Shown in pieces: positions 1 through 10,993 of a DNA stretch of 64,000 nt. Location: positions 1-64,000 of the forward strand of contig MU867110.1 of NCBI GenBank assembly GCA_033725935.1. Direction: 5' to 3'. The position numbers and the translations under genes were made by a program. The stretch's first letter is position 1. Each line of letters begins with the position of its first letter. The notes under the pieces were generated by a model. The model had not been told where the DNA came from. It did not search any database and was given only the letters and a program-made list of their open reading frames with translations. The stretch comes from Cladorrhinum sp. PSN259 (Eukaryota > Ascomycota > Sordariomycetes > Sordariales > Podosporaceae).

Positions 1-610
1 GTGGGGGTTTTGGCACAAAAAATAAAAAAATATTTTTTTTCAAATTGGTTTGTGGCTCCCATGGGGCCCAAATGGGTGGTTGTTTTTTTTGAAAAAGCCC
101 AACCCCCCCCCCCCCCCCCCCCCCGGCGATGGGTATCGGTCCCTGCCAAGATGACGCCGTCTCCCATAATACTCTGTGCTCTTTTCTTTCCTCAGCTTTG
201 GCTGAGGAAGAGTCGGAAATGTGTTCTTTGCTGGTTGTTTTGCGGCTAAATGCGGAAAATTATTAGAAGAGAGCGATTTGCTTCCCGCCTCTTGTTGACA
301 GAATTATTTCCTTTCCCGCCTTGGCAACTACTTAAATTCCACCCGCTGTTGTGGATCGAATTTGCCAAAGTTGGAAGAAATATACTGAGTCACTGAAAGG
401 GTGTTGTGCTTCAGCTCGGCAAATATCGAAAAAGGACTTCGCGAATAGCTTTGGTAAATGCCTTTGCTCATGAATATGTGTGCATGCGCAAAAGATCCAG
501 CTGTCGCTTGAGGCAGCCAGGAAGCCAACAAATCTGCTCGAGATCCCAGGACCATTTACCAGACAACGAAACTGGCTAAGTGCGCGTCATCACCAACCTG
601 CTGCATAGTA
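1..610. other. Gene-free left edge with low-complexity runs
   Basis: I see no supportable gene here. The first 125 bases are homopolymer-rich (A, T and G runs, then a 22-C run) and look like poor-quality or contig-end sequence. From about 600 leftward the sequence is downstream of the minus-strand BUB2-like gene and should hold its 3' UTR. Short open frames exist but none resembles a protein. Confidence 0.5.
103..124. repeat. Poly-C tract (22 C)
   Basis: An uninterrupted run of 22 cytosines follows T- and A-rich runs. It may be a true homopolymer or an assembly-edge artefact. A similar C run lies at 19151-19175. Confidence 0.8.
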
Positions 611-2290
611 CTACCGAGCGTGGGCGACAATCTCGGCGTAGACATCGTCGGGGATCATCTTGATGATGGCCAAAGTCGTTCGCTTGATTTGGTCTGCCTG
701 AAGAGCAGGGAAGGACCGAAGGAGCTTGTTTGGACTGGATATATTGTCAGTTTCCTGCCATTTGTTCCTCAAGAAATATACATACCTAGGTGATTCCATA
801 ATCTTTGTTCTAATCATGACGAGCTGCGCCACAATGCACAATATGTTGAGGTGAGGGCCATAAGCAAAGAGGAAGTCCCAAAGACGAAGAACCTCAGGAA
901 GCGGAGGTGTGCAGGCGCAGAGCGTAAGGACAGATGGGAAAGCGTAGATCTCCGCTGTGAGGTTCTTTGACAGCAGGTATAAACTCAACTTGGGATCGAC
1001 AATGGCCAGAACCTTGTCGACCAATGCCAACCCTTTGTGTACACCATCCATGGCGCCTCGGATATACCCTGGCAGCTCCTTCGTCAAGAGTTGGTGGAAA
1101 GCAATGAAGGCCTCAGCCTCGCTGCGAGCGGCGTAAAGGAAGGGCGCTGCCAGTACATTCATTCCCTGTACGTATGTACCTGGTTCTGCAGCCATGCCCG
1201 CCTCAGAACCCTCAGTGGTCAAGGTTAATGCGCGTGATCGATTTTTCGAAACGGGTGAACCAGGATTGGAATCATATCCGCTGCCGTAACCTGTCCCAGG
1301 GCGACTGCTTGACTGGTCGAAAGATCGGCGCGAGCTGCTGCATATGCTGGGCTCACGATTTCGCTCCTCACGCGCATCGTGAAGTGTCCAGGCGATCGCA
1401 TTGAGAAGGCGTATCAAACTTGCTTCGCTCACGCGGCGGCGGAAAAGAGGATCGGTTGTAAGAGTACGGAATGTGTCGTTGCGAATTTTGGAATATGCAG
1501 GTGACGCGCCACGGTGTATTAGGGCGAGGTAGGTATCGGTTTCGAGGATTGGCGCATCGAGCAAGAGGAGCCATACGTAGATTCGAAGAGAAGACTGTAT
1601 ATAAGCGTTTAGTATTTTGCGACTGCCTCGGCAGTATGACATGCGAGAGTTAATCCGTACCATGCCGTCACTGTCGGCCTTGATGCCCTGGTCGAGGATC
1701 TTGAGTCTAGTGCTTTCAAGTGCTCCCTCGACGTCACCATTTGGAGGGCCGTCGCGTAGTAGTCGCTCGAGCGACATTGCGTCTGCGGCGAGGGACCGCT
1801 TATTCAAAGCGGAACGTCTGACTGCGGTCATGGCGCCGATCTGCTGTGGGATGGGAACTGGAAGAAACGGGGCGTCGCTATTTGCTCGTGCTCTCTGTGG
1901 CGACCGGCTGGTGTTGCTGTTTACATTTCTGCGAAGCGGCGGGTGAAGCTGCTGCTGGAGGGGGTGCTGCAGCTGGGGGTGGTCGTTGAGTTGTAGCCGA
2001 CGTCCCGGAAGCTGCGAATTCTGCAATTGATGAAACCTCTGTTGAGAAATGAGTGACGGCTGGGGTGCTGCCTTTGCTCCCAGGCTGTGAGCCGATTGTA
2101 ATCTCCTAAGCGTCCGGTGCGAACCGGGAGAAGGAGGCGGAGGGTGGAGTTGCATCGTCGCTGGGATACCTAGCGGAGCTCGTGGCAACAGGGGGGTTGT
2201 GTCTTTGGCGTCCTTGGGGGGACTGGGCATGGCCATGGACATCGACGACAGCCTGGTGCCCTCCATCTGCTTAAGCTCACGCAGCGTCAT
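611..2290 (-). CDS. bub2: BUB2/Cdc16-type TBC-domain GTPase-activating protein
   Basis: This is the GAP subunit that, with a Bfa1/Byr4 partner, holds the Tem1/Spg1 GTPase inactive at the spindle pole body and so restrains mitotic exit and septation. Two in-frame introns are inferred, at 1595-1660 (66 nt) and 735-785 (51 nt). Removing them restores the family sequence at both junctions and gives about 520 residues. The TBC domain carries the arginine-finger motif IRNDTFR (near residue 250) and the glutamine-finger motif YVQG (near 353), followed by the Bub2-diagnostic stretch around KNLTAEIYAFPSVLT and LWDFLFAYG. The first ~200 residues are Pro/Gln/Ser-rich and longer than in yeast Bub2 (306 aa), so an internal Met is possible as the start. 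The nearest upstream gene is divergent and 3.3 kb away. Confidence 0.9.
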   Translation of the reverse strand: MTLRELKQMEGTRLSSMSMAMPSPPKDAKDTTPLLPRAPLGIPATMQLHPPPPSPGSHRTLRRLQSAHSLGAKAAPQPSLISQQRFHQLQNSQLPGRRLQLNDHPQLQHPLQQQLHPPLRRNVNSNTSRSPQRARANSDAPFLPVPIPQQIGAMTAVRRSALNKRSLAADAMSLERLLRDGPPNGDVEGALESTRLKILDQGIKADSDGMVRINSRMSYCRGSRKILNAYIQSSLRIYVWLLLLDAPILETDTYLALIHRGASPAYSKIRNDTFRTLTTDPLFRRRVSEASLIRLLNAIAWTLHDAREERNREPSICSSSRRSFDQSSSRPGTGYGSGYDSNPGSPVSKNRSRALTLTTEGSEAGMAAEPGTYVQGMNVLAAPFLYAARSEAEAFIAFHQLLTKELPGYIRGAMDGVHKGLALVDKVLAIVDPKLSLYLLSKNLTAEIYAFPSVLTLCACTPPLPEVLRLWDFLFAYGPHLNILCIVAQLVMIRTKIMESPRYVYFLRNKWQETDNISSPNKLLRSFPALQADQIKRTTLAIIKMIPDDVYAEIVAHAR

Positions 2291-3602
2291 GATTTGCTAC
2301 AGTATGCGCGAAATGAGCCCGCAGTTATGACGCTGACCGTGATGTAATTCTGGCGCCAGCAGTTGAACGCCGTTGTGGTTGTTGTTTGAGGAGTACAGGA
2401 GTGGTTCACCCAAAACACAATCCGGGCGGGGAATATGCCAATTTGGGCCGCCCTTGGAAACCGGTGGTTGACTGCAATGCAGGCAGGTTGCTTCGTGTTC
2501 ATTTCGCGTCCCGTCAACGCGCATGCGTTGGGTCCCGTCCGCGGCCAACAAGTCTATGCTAAGTTTTTAACCACTATATTAGAACCACATGATGTTCAAG
2601 AAAGACACCATCAACGGTTGCCATCATCAGATTCAAAATTGAATTGATCTCTTCTCCCCCGCTGATGAATGAAAGAATGACCACTCATCCAGGCCACCCC
2701 TGGGTCTTGGCGAACGGTTTTCTTGTCTTTTCGCGTGGCTGGGGAAAACGGACTTTCTCGGCTCCTCAATCTCGGGTTCCATTCCCCACAGTCGAGTCAC
2801 TGGGGGCCCTGGTTCACCAACCACCCGTTTTGTCTTGGCGTGGAAACCCATTGATGACATTCTGCACAAAATACACCTGTAGCCATGGGAAACTGATGAT
2901 TGCTGATCAGGTCTCCCTGAAAATTGGGTCGATATAACATCATTTGCGACCATTTAAGTTCCGCTTTCAACATTATTTTCAACATGAGAAATTGAACCCC
3001 TTAAAGTCTTACCACACATATCTCAAGATTCAAGACGGCGAACAGTGAGCATTCAACCCCTCCTTCTGAATGGGGTGCGCACGTTCCAGTTCCGGGTTTC
3101 TTAGCGCAGGCCACTGTTTGCCCTGGACGACAGAATTTCATCAAGGGATTTGCTGCAGCAACCAGCAGCAACCATGGAACGAGATCTGGCGCCAATGCCA
3201 AAAGAATAAAGCCTCAAATCATTTCATTTCACCAGATCTTCATTACTTCGGGATAATGTCTCAAAACCCCTTCATAAATCTAGTTTGGGACTGTGAGCTA
3301 GAAGGTGTGAAGAAGAAAGGAAGCCTCGGTCCATGTTCGTCAGAAATTGTTTCATCTCGACAATCTCGAGCCCTGGCGAGTTTGGCAAGGGCTGAATGCC
3401 AGGGTGCCTCACAATCTTGCGCCACTTGTCCAACTTCCAAAACAGGATGCCAGCCAAGCCCGGATTGGTCAGCGATAAGGCCGGACCGGAATCCGCAAAT
3501 CTTGCAACGAAAGATCGCCAGCCAGGTTGGAATCAATGGCGGGGCAATCGGACCCTCCCGTGCCTGCTCGGTTGGTCTCCTTCATCCGATACCGTTTCAC
3601 AT

Positions 3603-3666
3603 CCGGCGCTGCGGTGGATAGTCCGGAGTGCAACCGGGTTTCTTGGCTTCGAAACCCGGCAGCGCG
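3603..3666. repeat. Inverted repeat / potential hairpin
   Basis: CCGGGTTTC at 3634-3642 is perfectly complementary to GAAACCCGG at 3651-3659 across an 8-nt loop. Further out, GCGCTG (3606-3611) pairs with CAGCGC (3660-3665). The hairpin lies in DNA with no recognised gene, and its function is unknown. Confidence 0.6.
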
Positions 3667-4070
3667 GTCGTACAAAGTGCAGGCTGTCGAAATCGCTATC
3701 CGGTCTCGCTCTTCACCACTAGGAGTTTCATTTCATATGATATGGTCTGTACGGACAGATACGAATTCTGTCATGGTAATAACAGACTCCACATCGACAA
3801 CTATGAGACTGTTTGGCGGTTACGAAATTCTTTTCCTTTCCCCTCCTCGTACCTCCACCCGGTGTCAGTGTTCGGAGGGTCGGAGCACAGATGCCACCTT
3901 ATTCACACATTCCCCACGGCTGGGCTGCACTATTGACTGAGTCTAGACCCCGTTGGAACTGAGTGGCAGCATCATGCTATTCAGACCAAAACACAACGCA
4001 GTCTTGATATTCATGACCTCACTAAAATGCTACCCTATGGTAGAAGAAGCGTACCGCTACACCATTGTAC

Positions 4071-4151
4071 TAGCGCCATTTGGAATCGAACCAAATACAG
4101 TACATTTCCCCCAGTGCTAACCAATGATTAGATGTAAAATCGACCGGCGCC
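4071..4151 (-). other. tRNA-like relic (perfect T-arm, degenerate D/anticodon arms)
   Basis: Read on the minus strand, 4095-4079 forms a perfect T-arm: stem TTTGG, loop TTCGATT, stem CCAAA. This includes the Pol III B-box core GGTTCGATTCC. The next seven bases, TGGCGCT (4078-4072), can pair with GGCGCCG at 4151-4145 (five Watson-Crick and two wobble pairs). The intervening bases contain a D-loop-like TGGTTAGCA, but no canonical D stem or anticodon stem forms. It is more likely a decayed tRNA or tRNA-derived element than a working gene, and chance similarity is possible. Confidence 0.25.
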
Positions 4152-4995
4152 ATCGACCTAAGAAGACGTTGCCAAGCTACGGGACCAGCCACAGATGCAG
4201 GTCATCTGCACGATGACACTCACAGCCAGCTACTGGTCCAGGAGTTCAAGCCCTACCAAGTGTCGCCCGGATGATATGCCAAGGGGATAAAAGACAAAAT
4301 CACATCGAATAAAGTCACATTTCGATGTATTCTCCATCCTGGAGTGTACACTATGAACAAGCGGCATCAATCACCAAGCTTCTGCGCCCCGGTTGTCGGC
4401 ATGGTTAGCGCGGGTGTAAGCTTTTCGCAGCGCGGTCCTTGGCGAGCACCTCAGCGCTGGTGTCCATTGCATCATCGCCGCCCATTCTTTCCATCGTCAA
4501 CTGGTGCCTTGCAACCCGCCACAATAGCCACTTTTTGAACAACGGGACCACTTTTGTCATCTCGGTGAGAATCTTGCCGTTCCAAATGTTGGTTGCAAAA
4601 AGGGCTAATCCACACTTACATCCCACATCCCACCACTGAGTTAATGAATGACCCCCAGCGAGCGTGGGAGTTGTTTCGATGCTACCACGTTTAGATCCGA
4701 AGCCTTTTGTTTGGCTGGCTACTTTGAATGACTATTAGAAACATGTCTTAAGAATCCCACGCTCATATCCCACGCCCGGGTGCTCAACTGACATGCCTAG
4801 ATGGGATATGCCGCAAACTGCCTGGAGGCTTGAGGTAGGTATCACAAACAACTCCAAAGCCTCCACTTTTTGTATTCGCCCCTCGGCTGTTGGATCTTCA
4901 AAAAGTCGATTTCTCAGCAGCCGCATTCCCCGTTGCAACTAAGTATTCGGTTCCACTGGATGAATGGTTGCTAGCTGTGATAGGTAAAGGCAACG

Positions 4996-5005
4996 ATTGC
5001 GCCAT
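4996..5005 (+). promoter_or_regulatory. Near-match to a CYS3 (bZIP) binding site
   Basis: ATTGCGCCAT matches 9 of 10 positions of the Neurospora CYS3 operator ATGRYRYCAT; position 3 is T instead of G. It lies about 550 bases upstream of the permease start. CYS3 is the known sulfur-limitation activator of cys-14, so the position fits, but a single imperfect 10-mer is weak evidence. Confidence 0.25.
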
Positions 5006-5557
5006 CCGGGCCATGTCCACAACACCTCAACTCCCGGCCCCGCTCACTGGATGATTGGATGCTCGATCTTAACCTCCCTTTCCTATCTTGATTGCTCGTT
5101 GAGACTTCCCGCTGCTTATAATATACCTTATTCGGAGCTGGCCTCCTTCCCATCCGTCTCTCTGTCATAACTTGGAAGTCACGGATCTTTAAAGACCGGT
5201 GGCCACCTGGGACCCTGTACCAGAGCAACACCATCAGGCTTGTCTGGAGACTCGATCTGGGATATTTACTTCGTCGTCATTCTCCGTCACCGCCTACATT
5301 TGTTTCCGTCCCACCTACCTACGAATCATATATATATTGACTTTTTCGTCTGTTCTCACGTTCCGAAACGACTACTCGATACTTGTATAGTTACTCGAGC
5401 CTCCAGTTTGTGTCTTATCACCTCCTTGGTATAATCCTCCACCGACAGGAACGGCGTATTAGAATATTATCACATTTAGACTGATCCACTGACCCGACTA
5501 CGCCTTCAATCACACGCACCTTATTCATCCACGTCCACATCCACATCAAATATCTTC

Positions 5558-8261
5558 ATGCCTTCTAAGGTAGGCCGCGTTGCGGCCACTGCCTTGGGGA
5601 TTAAGCTCCAGCCAAAGGATCCTTATGACTCTTTCCCCCAACTTGAGGTACCAGGTGCATCCGTCAACTCTACGGATACATTCATCGAAGAACCGCCACA
5701 TGTGGGTGAATTCTTCCTTGGGGTTCTCCCCACGGGCCGTCAGGTCTATGAGTATATTTTGTCTCTCTTTCCGTTCCTTTCGTGGATCGGGTACTACAAC
5801 TTGCAATGGCTCATTGGAGACCTTGTCGCCGGTAAGATATGACTTCTTGAACAAGACTCAGTAAGGAACTCACTCAGTCCACAGGCATTACCATTGGCGC
5901 CGTTGTCGTCCCACAAGGAATGGCGTATGCCAAGCTCGCCAACCTCCCAGTCCAGTTCGGTCTCTACTCGAGTTTCATGGGGGTTTTGATCTACTGGTTC
6001 TTCGCAACGTCCAAAGACATTACCATCGGCGTAAGTTCAACCCTTGACGATCACGGATCTCAGCATGCTTACAAATAAACAGCCTGTTGCCGTCATGTCG
6101 CAACTGACCGGTGGTGTTGTGAGTGATCTCGCTGTTGCCCTGCCCGACGTTCCAGGTCATGTTATCGCCTCTGCGCTCGCTCTCCTGGCCGGTGCTATCG
6201 TTCTGTTCATCGGCTTGATTCGCTGCGGATGGATTGTTGATGTGATCTCACTTGCGTCTCTTTCGGCATTCATGACAGGCTCAGCGATCAGCATTGCTGT
6301 CGGCCAAGTACCTTCCATGATGGGGATATCCGGCTTCTCGACACGCGACCCCACCTACCTCGTCTTCATTCACACTCTCCAGGGCTTGCCTAGAACGACC
6401 CTGGATGCCGCCATGGGTCTCACAGCTCTCGCGATGCTCTACCTTATTAGGGCTATCTGTTCAGCTGTGGCTAAACGTTGGCCGCAGCACCAGAAGAAGG
6501 CGTTTTTTATCTCAACCCTGCGCACTGTTTTTGTCATTTTGCTTTACACGATGATTAGCTGGCTGGCAAACAGAAACATGCCCAGGGGCAAGGCAAAGTT
6601 TAAGATTCTCTTTGACGTGCCGGGAGGTATGACTACTAAGCCCCCCTATCCCTTGGCCTAACATAACTGACATCCTTTTAGGCTTTCAAAACGCCGCCGT
6701 TCCTGTGCTTAACCAGCGCATCGCAAGCAACCTTGTTACCTACCTTCCTGCCGCCGTCATCGTCTTGCTGATCGAGCATATTGCCATCTCGAAATCCTTC
6801 GGTCGGGTGAACAACTATCGCATCGATCCTTCGCAGGAAATGGTTGCCATTGGCGTAACGAACATGCTGGGTCCATTCCTCGGTGGATACGCCGCGACGG
6901 GGTCCTTCAGTCGTACTGCCATTAAGTCGAAGGCAGGCGTGAGAACTCCCTTCGCAGGTGTCATTACCGCTGCTGTCGTTCTCTTGGCCATCTACGCCTT
7001 GCCTGCCGTTTTCTACTATATCCCGAACGCCTCCTTGTCAGCTGTCATCATCCACGCTGTCGGCGACTTGATCACGCCTCCCAACACCGTCTACCAGTTC
7101 TGGAAGGTTTCGCCCTTCGAGGTGCTCATCTTTTTCACTGGTGTCATCGTTACCGTGTTTGCAACGATCGAGGATGGCATCTACTGCACCGTGGCAATCT
7201 CAGCCGCCATGCTCCTTTATCGCATCCTCAGGTCTAAGGGCCGCTTTTTGGGCCGCGTTAGAGTGCAGTCCGTACTGGATAACCGTGTTGTTGGTGACCA
7301 CAAGGGCCAGGTGAATGAGTATGGCACCTTTACCGGCTCTGACGAAGCGACTTCTCGCAACGTCTTCCTGCCCATCACGCATGCCGACGGGTCTAATCCC
7401 GAAGTTCAGCTCGACAATCCTTATCCAGGTGTCTTCATCTACCGCTTTGCCGAAGGCTTCAGCTACCCCAATGCAGCCAACAGTCTGGAGTATATGACCG
7501 AATATGTATTTGCCAACACCCGCCGAACTAGTCTTAATTCGTTTGAACGGCCAGGTGACCGCCCATGGAACAACCCTGGACCATCCAGGCGGAAGCTCAA
7601 GGCCGCTGCAGCCGCAGGTATCGATGCCGCCGCCATCGACGTTGACACCAGCTTGCCTACCCTCAAGGCCATCATCTTAGATTTTAGCTCTGTCAATCAC
7701 GTCGACATTACCTCAGTTCAGCAGCTCATCGACGTTCGAAACCAGCTTGACAGATACGCGGCACCCGATGTTGTTGACTGGCATATTGCCTGCATTCATA
7801 ACCGCTGGGCGAAGCGAGCCCTCGCGGCAGCCGGCTTCGGGTACCCTATCACGCCTTCGAATGGCCCGCGTAGAAGGTGGAAGAGTATCTTTTCAGTGGC
7901 CGAAATTGGTGGTTCACAAAGTGCGGCCGCTGTCGCCGAGCTTGACATTAACGAAAAGGAGATGGAGGCTAGTCGACGGGCGACCGAAGTCAAGCCGGAT
8001 ATTGAGACTGGGCTGGGGAAGAAGGGAAGTCACAGCGGTGGGCCTCCCAACATCGACCGTGTCCTGACCGGTCCGGGAGTGCATGGTGGCCGGGCTGTAC
8101 CGGTGCATGGTATCAACAGGCCTCTTTTCCACGTTGATTTGACTAGCGCTCTGCAAAGCGCCATTGCTAATGTGGAGGCGAGACATGAAGAGATTGAAAC
8201 AGTGGTGAGGTCACCTTCAAGTACCCGAGAAGGGGCAGAAACGGATGGAACACTTGCTTAG
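5558..8261 (+). CDS. cys-14: Sulfate permease, SulP/SLC26 family (CYS-14 type)
   Basis: This is a plasma-membrane sulfate importer feeding sulfate assimilation. Four exons are inferred (5558-5831, 5885-6030, 6083-6626, 6682-8261), with introns of 53, 52 and 55 nt whose phases all agree. The product is 847 residues. The SulP signature spans the first two junctions (VPQGMAYA, then FGLYSSF and ATSKDITIG/PVAVMS, residues ~100-145). Many hydrophobic helices follow to about residue 500. A C-terminal cytosolic STAS domain covers about 565-715 (LKAIILDFSSVNHVDITS near 645). The C-terminal ~130 residues are hydrophilic and poorly conserved-looking. Architecture and motifs fit Neurospora CYS-14/CYS-13 permeases; the choice of cys-14 over its paralogue rests on general resemblance only. 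Confidence 0.88.
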
Positions 8262-9426
8262 ATAAGAGTTCATGATTGGGTCGGTTCATTTTTATCATGG
8301 TTATTGGGCATATATTAATGATTTGCATGTGAAAAACAAGGGAACAAAACAGGTGATATCACCTATGGTTGGAGAAGATAGGTTTAGCATTTGCATTTTC
8401 TGGATGTTGGAGCATTGGTTTTCTCGTTCTTCCCTTTTACGATCCCCAAAGTATACCCCATAGATGCATTGTGTCAAGTGTCGCTAGGATGAGTGAATAG
8501 AAATAGAAAGATGATGGTGATGAAATCGAATGAGAGCTGAGAATGGAGTATCAAGCCTTGTTTCGAATATGAATTGCTGTAACTACTTAATTCTTGCCCA
8601 TCACTGTTGAAAGGAAAAATATCATTTCGGGTCGTTTGCAGATCCTTCTTCATCGAGGGCCTATCGGATGTATGAAGAAAACCATGGAAGTCAAGGACTA
8701 GAAACAAAAAGGAAGAGACTGCAGTTGAACGCTAGGGATGATTTACGAACGGTAAAGAATGAAAAGGAAAGAGACTGCCACACAGATGGTGACGTGAGGT
8801 GGTGAACCTGGGATTTTAGATCCAGTGAGCAGGGGATCCTGGTATTGAGGCTTTGTCCCTGATGGTGAAAAATGACCAGTTGAGGACTCAGGATATGGTG
8901 GACGGTATCTTTAAATACATAGAATTTAATTGCTGGTGGTAAAGAACCTTGCAACATTCAATTGGCACTTGAAAACCAAATCTTGGCCGGTGAAGCTATC
9001 GAGAACTCTAAAACTCTTTATTTCTTTGACAACTCTGGTGTGGGGTTGAAGCGGGGACACGCTGCCGCAGCGCATGCAGCTTCTTCTCGAGCAGTTTGTC
9101 CCCGCTTTGGTTGACCGGGAAGCAACCGTTAAGATAAGGCTTATCGCTCCAATAGTTGTGGGGCCTCCTCCGAATTTTCTGGTCGGAGAGCTCTCGCCTG
9201 AACTTTTTTTGCGGAGCCTTCTGGATCGCATGCAACCTGCAGTCGCCGCTTTTCTTATTGACTTTGTGGTTGAATTTTTTTTTCCCTTCCTCTGCAATTT
9301 CACTTCCAATCATCCAAAAAAACTTCTACAGTCTGTATTCCTCTGGTATTGCTCTAGAGATCTGAATCCCCATCTTCAATCACACCCTTCAGCTCTTTAA
9401 TAGATCACCACACACATACCATCAAG
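8262..9426. other. Intergenic: permease 3' UTR and FKBP promoter
   Basis: This 1.17 kb AT-leaning stretch lies between two rightward genes. Only short, overlapping, non-protein-like frames are present. The last ~70 bases before 9427 are a CA/T-rich probable 5' UTR. No repeat or RNA gene was recognised. Confidence 0.5.
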
Positions 9427-10993
9427 ATGAGCTCTCTTCTTCCAGTCGCCGTTTATGGCCTTGAGGTCCCTCCCGGAGACATTCTCGTCCCCGCCGAGAT
9501 CGAGTTCCCTGCGACGGTATGTTTGCTTTCCCCTCCTTTGCGCTCGTTCTGAACAATGGCTAACAGTTGCGCCTAGATCCGCATCACCATGGCTGCCTTG
9601 GATCCTACTGCTCAGCCCGAGACTGACGGCCAAGGCAACGTTCCCTCTGTTCCCCGTTCCACCCTGAAGATCGTCAAGGTCACCGGCCACGATGACGAGG
9701 ATGACGAGGACTACCTCGATGAGATGTATGGCGACGATGACGAGGAGTCCGAGTCTGATGATGAGGGGGCCAATGGTGGTCCCAGCGACCCAGCAAAGTC
9801 CAAGAAGGCTCGCCGTGAGGCTGCCATCAAGAAGCTCCTCGAGGCCACTAAGGAGGAGTCCGATGACGAGATGGAGGATGCCGAAGCTCAGCCCAAAAGC
9901 AAGAAGGGCAAGGCCAAGGCCAGCGAGGACGACGAGGAGGAGAGCGATGAGGATGACGAGGAGGAGGACGACCTCAATTTGGAGGAGTTCGTCGTCTGCA
10001 CTCTTGATACCGAGCGCGTATGTTTCCTCCCATTGTCCCCACAAACATAAACTTAACTGACAATTTGCGCCACAGAACTACCAGCAGCCTATCGACATCA
10101 CCGTTACCGAGGGAGAGAAGGTGTTCTTCACGGTCAAGGGCACCCACACCATCTATCTTACTGGCAACTATGTCATTCCCGAGGGCGAGGGTGAGGACTC
10201 CGACGAGGACGAGGACGGCTACTCTGATGACGAGTACGACCTCCACCCCGGCCTTGATGACATGGCCGATGAGGATTCCGATGACATGAGCGACGAGCTT
10301 GACGCTATCGATGGCGCCGAGCGCATCAAGGAGATTGACACCGACGAGGATGAGGCCCCAAAGCTCATTGAGGCCAAGAAGAAGAACAACAAGAAGAGAT
10401 CGGCCGAGGAGGCAGCTGAGGGTCTTGATGAGTTGATCGCCAAGGACGAGAAGAAGCTCAGCAAGAAGCAGCTCAAGAAGCTCAAGAACAACCAAGGCGA
10501 GGCTGTTGCCGCTGAGGAGGCCAAGCCTAAGGACTCACCGGCATCTAAGGGCGACAAGAAGGTTCAGTTCGCCAAGAACCTCGAGCAAGGCCCTACCGGT
10601 CCTGCTAAGGACAACCTCCCCAAGGCCACCGACAAAAAGACTCCCGCCAAGCCTGCCGTCGGCGTCAGGACCGTTCAGGGCGTCACTATCGACGACCGCA
10701 AGCTTGGCACTGGGCGTACCGTCAAGAGTGGTGACCGCGTTGGCATGCGCTACATCGGCAAGCTCCAGAACGGCAAGGTCTTCGACTCCAACAAGAAGGG
10801 TGCGCCATTCTCCTTCAAAATTGGTAAGGGTGAGGTCATCAAGGGTTGGGATATCGGTATCATTGGCATGGCCGTTGGTGGCGAGCGCCGCCTTACCATC
10901 CCTCCCCACCTTGCCTACGGCAGCCGTGCCATTGCTGGCATTCCCGCCAACAGCACTTTGATCTTCGATGTCAAGCTCATCGAGATCAAGTAA
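9427..10993 (+). CDS. fpr4: Nucleolar FK506-binding peptidyl-prolyl isomerase (FPR3/FPR4, FKBP39 type)
   Basis: This nuclear/nucleolar proline isomerase and histone chaperone acts on histone tails and rDNA chromatin in yeast. Three exons are inferred (9427-9516, 9577-10017, 10076-10993), all in phase 0, giving 482 residues. The N-terminal ~100 residues form the nucleoplasmin-like fold (MSSLLPVAVYGLEVPPG...). Long Asp/Glu tracts and a Lys-rich linker follow, around residues 80-350. The C-terminal ~110 residues are a complete FKBP domain: MRYIGKLQNGKVFDSN, the active-site Trp in VIKGWD, and HLAYG and FDVKLIEI at the end. No expected catalytic aromatic residue appears missing. Length and order match fungal FKBP4 proteins. 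Confidence 0.93.

Larger units (their letters stand above)
2291..5557. other. 3.3 kb gene-free region between divergent genes
   Basis: This stretch separates BUB2 (leftward) from the sulfate permease (rightward). Several overlapping open frames of up to about 180 codons (for example + 3070-3621) lie in conflicting frames and resemble no family I know. The region holds a 9-bp perfect hairpin with outer arms (3603-3666), a tRNA-like relic on the minus strand (4071-4151) and a near-match to the CYS3 operator (4996-5005). The last few hundred bases are probably the permease promoter and a pyrimidine-rich 5' UTR. Confidence 0.5.

Noticed and set aside
735..785. BUB2 read as one uninterrupted exon
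   Set aside because: The 17-codon stretch has perfect intron ends (GTATGT...CCAG), and its removal restores the conserved ESPSPNKLLRSFP; likewise 1595-1660.
3070..3940. Overlapping plus-strand frames of 100-180 codons
   Set aside because: Three frames compete over the same DNA and none resembles a protein family; no splice sites join them into a sensible product.
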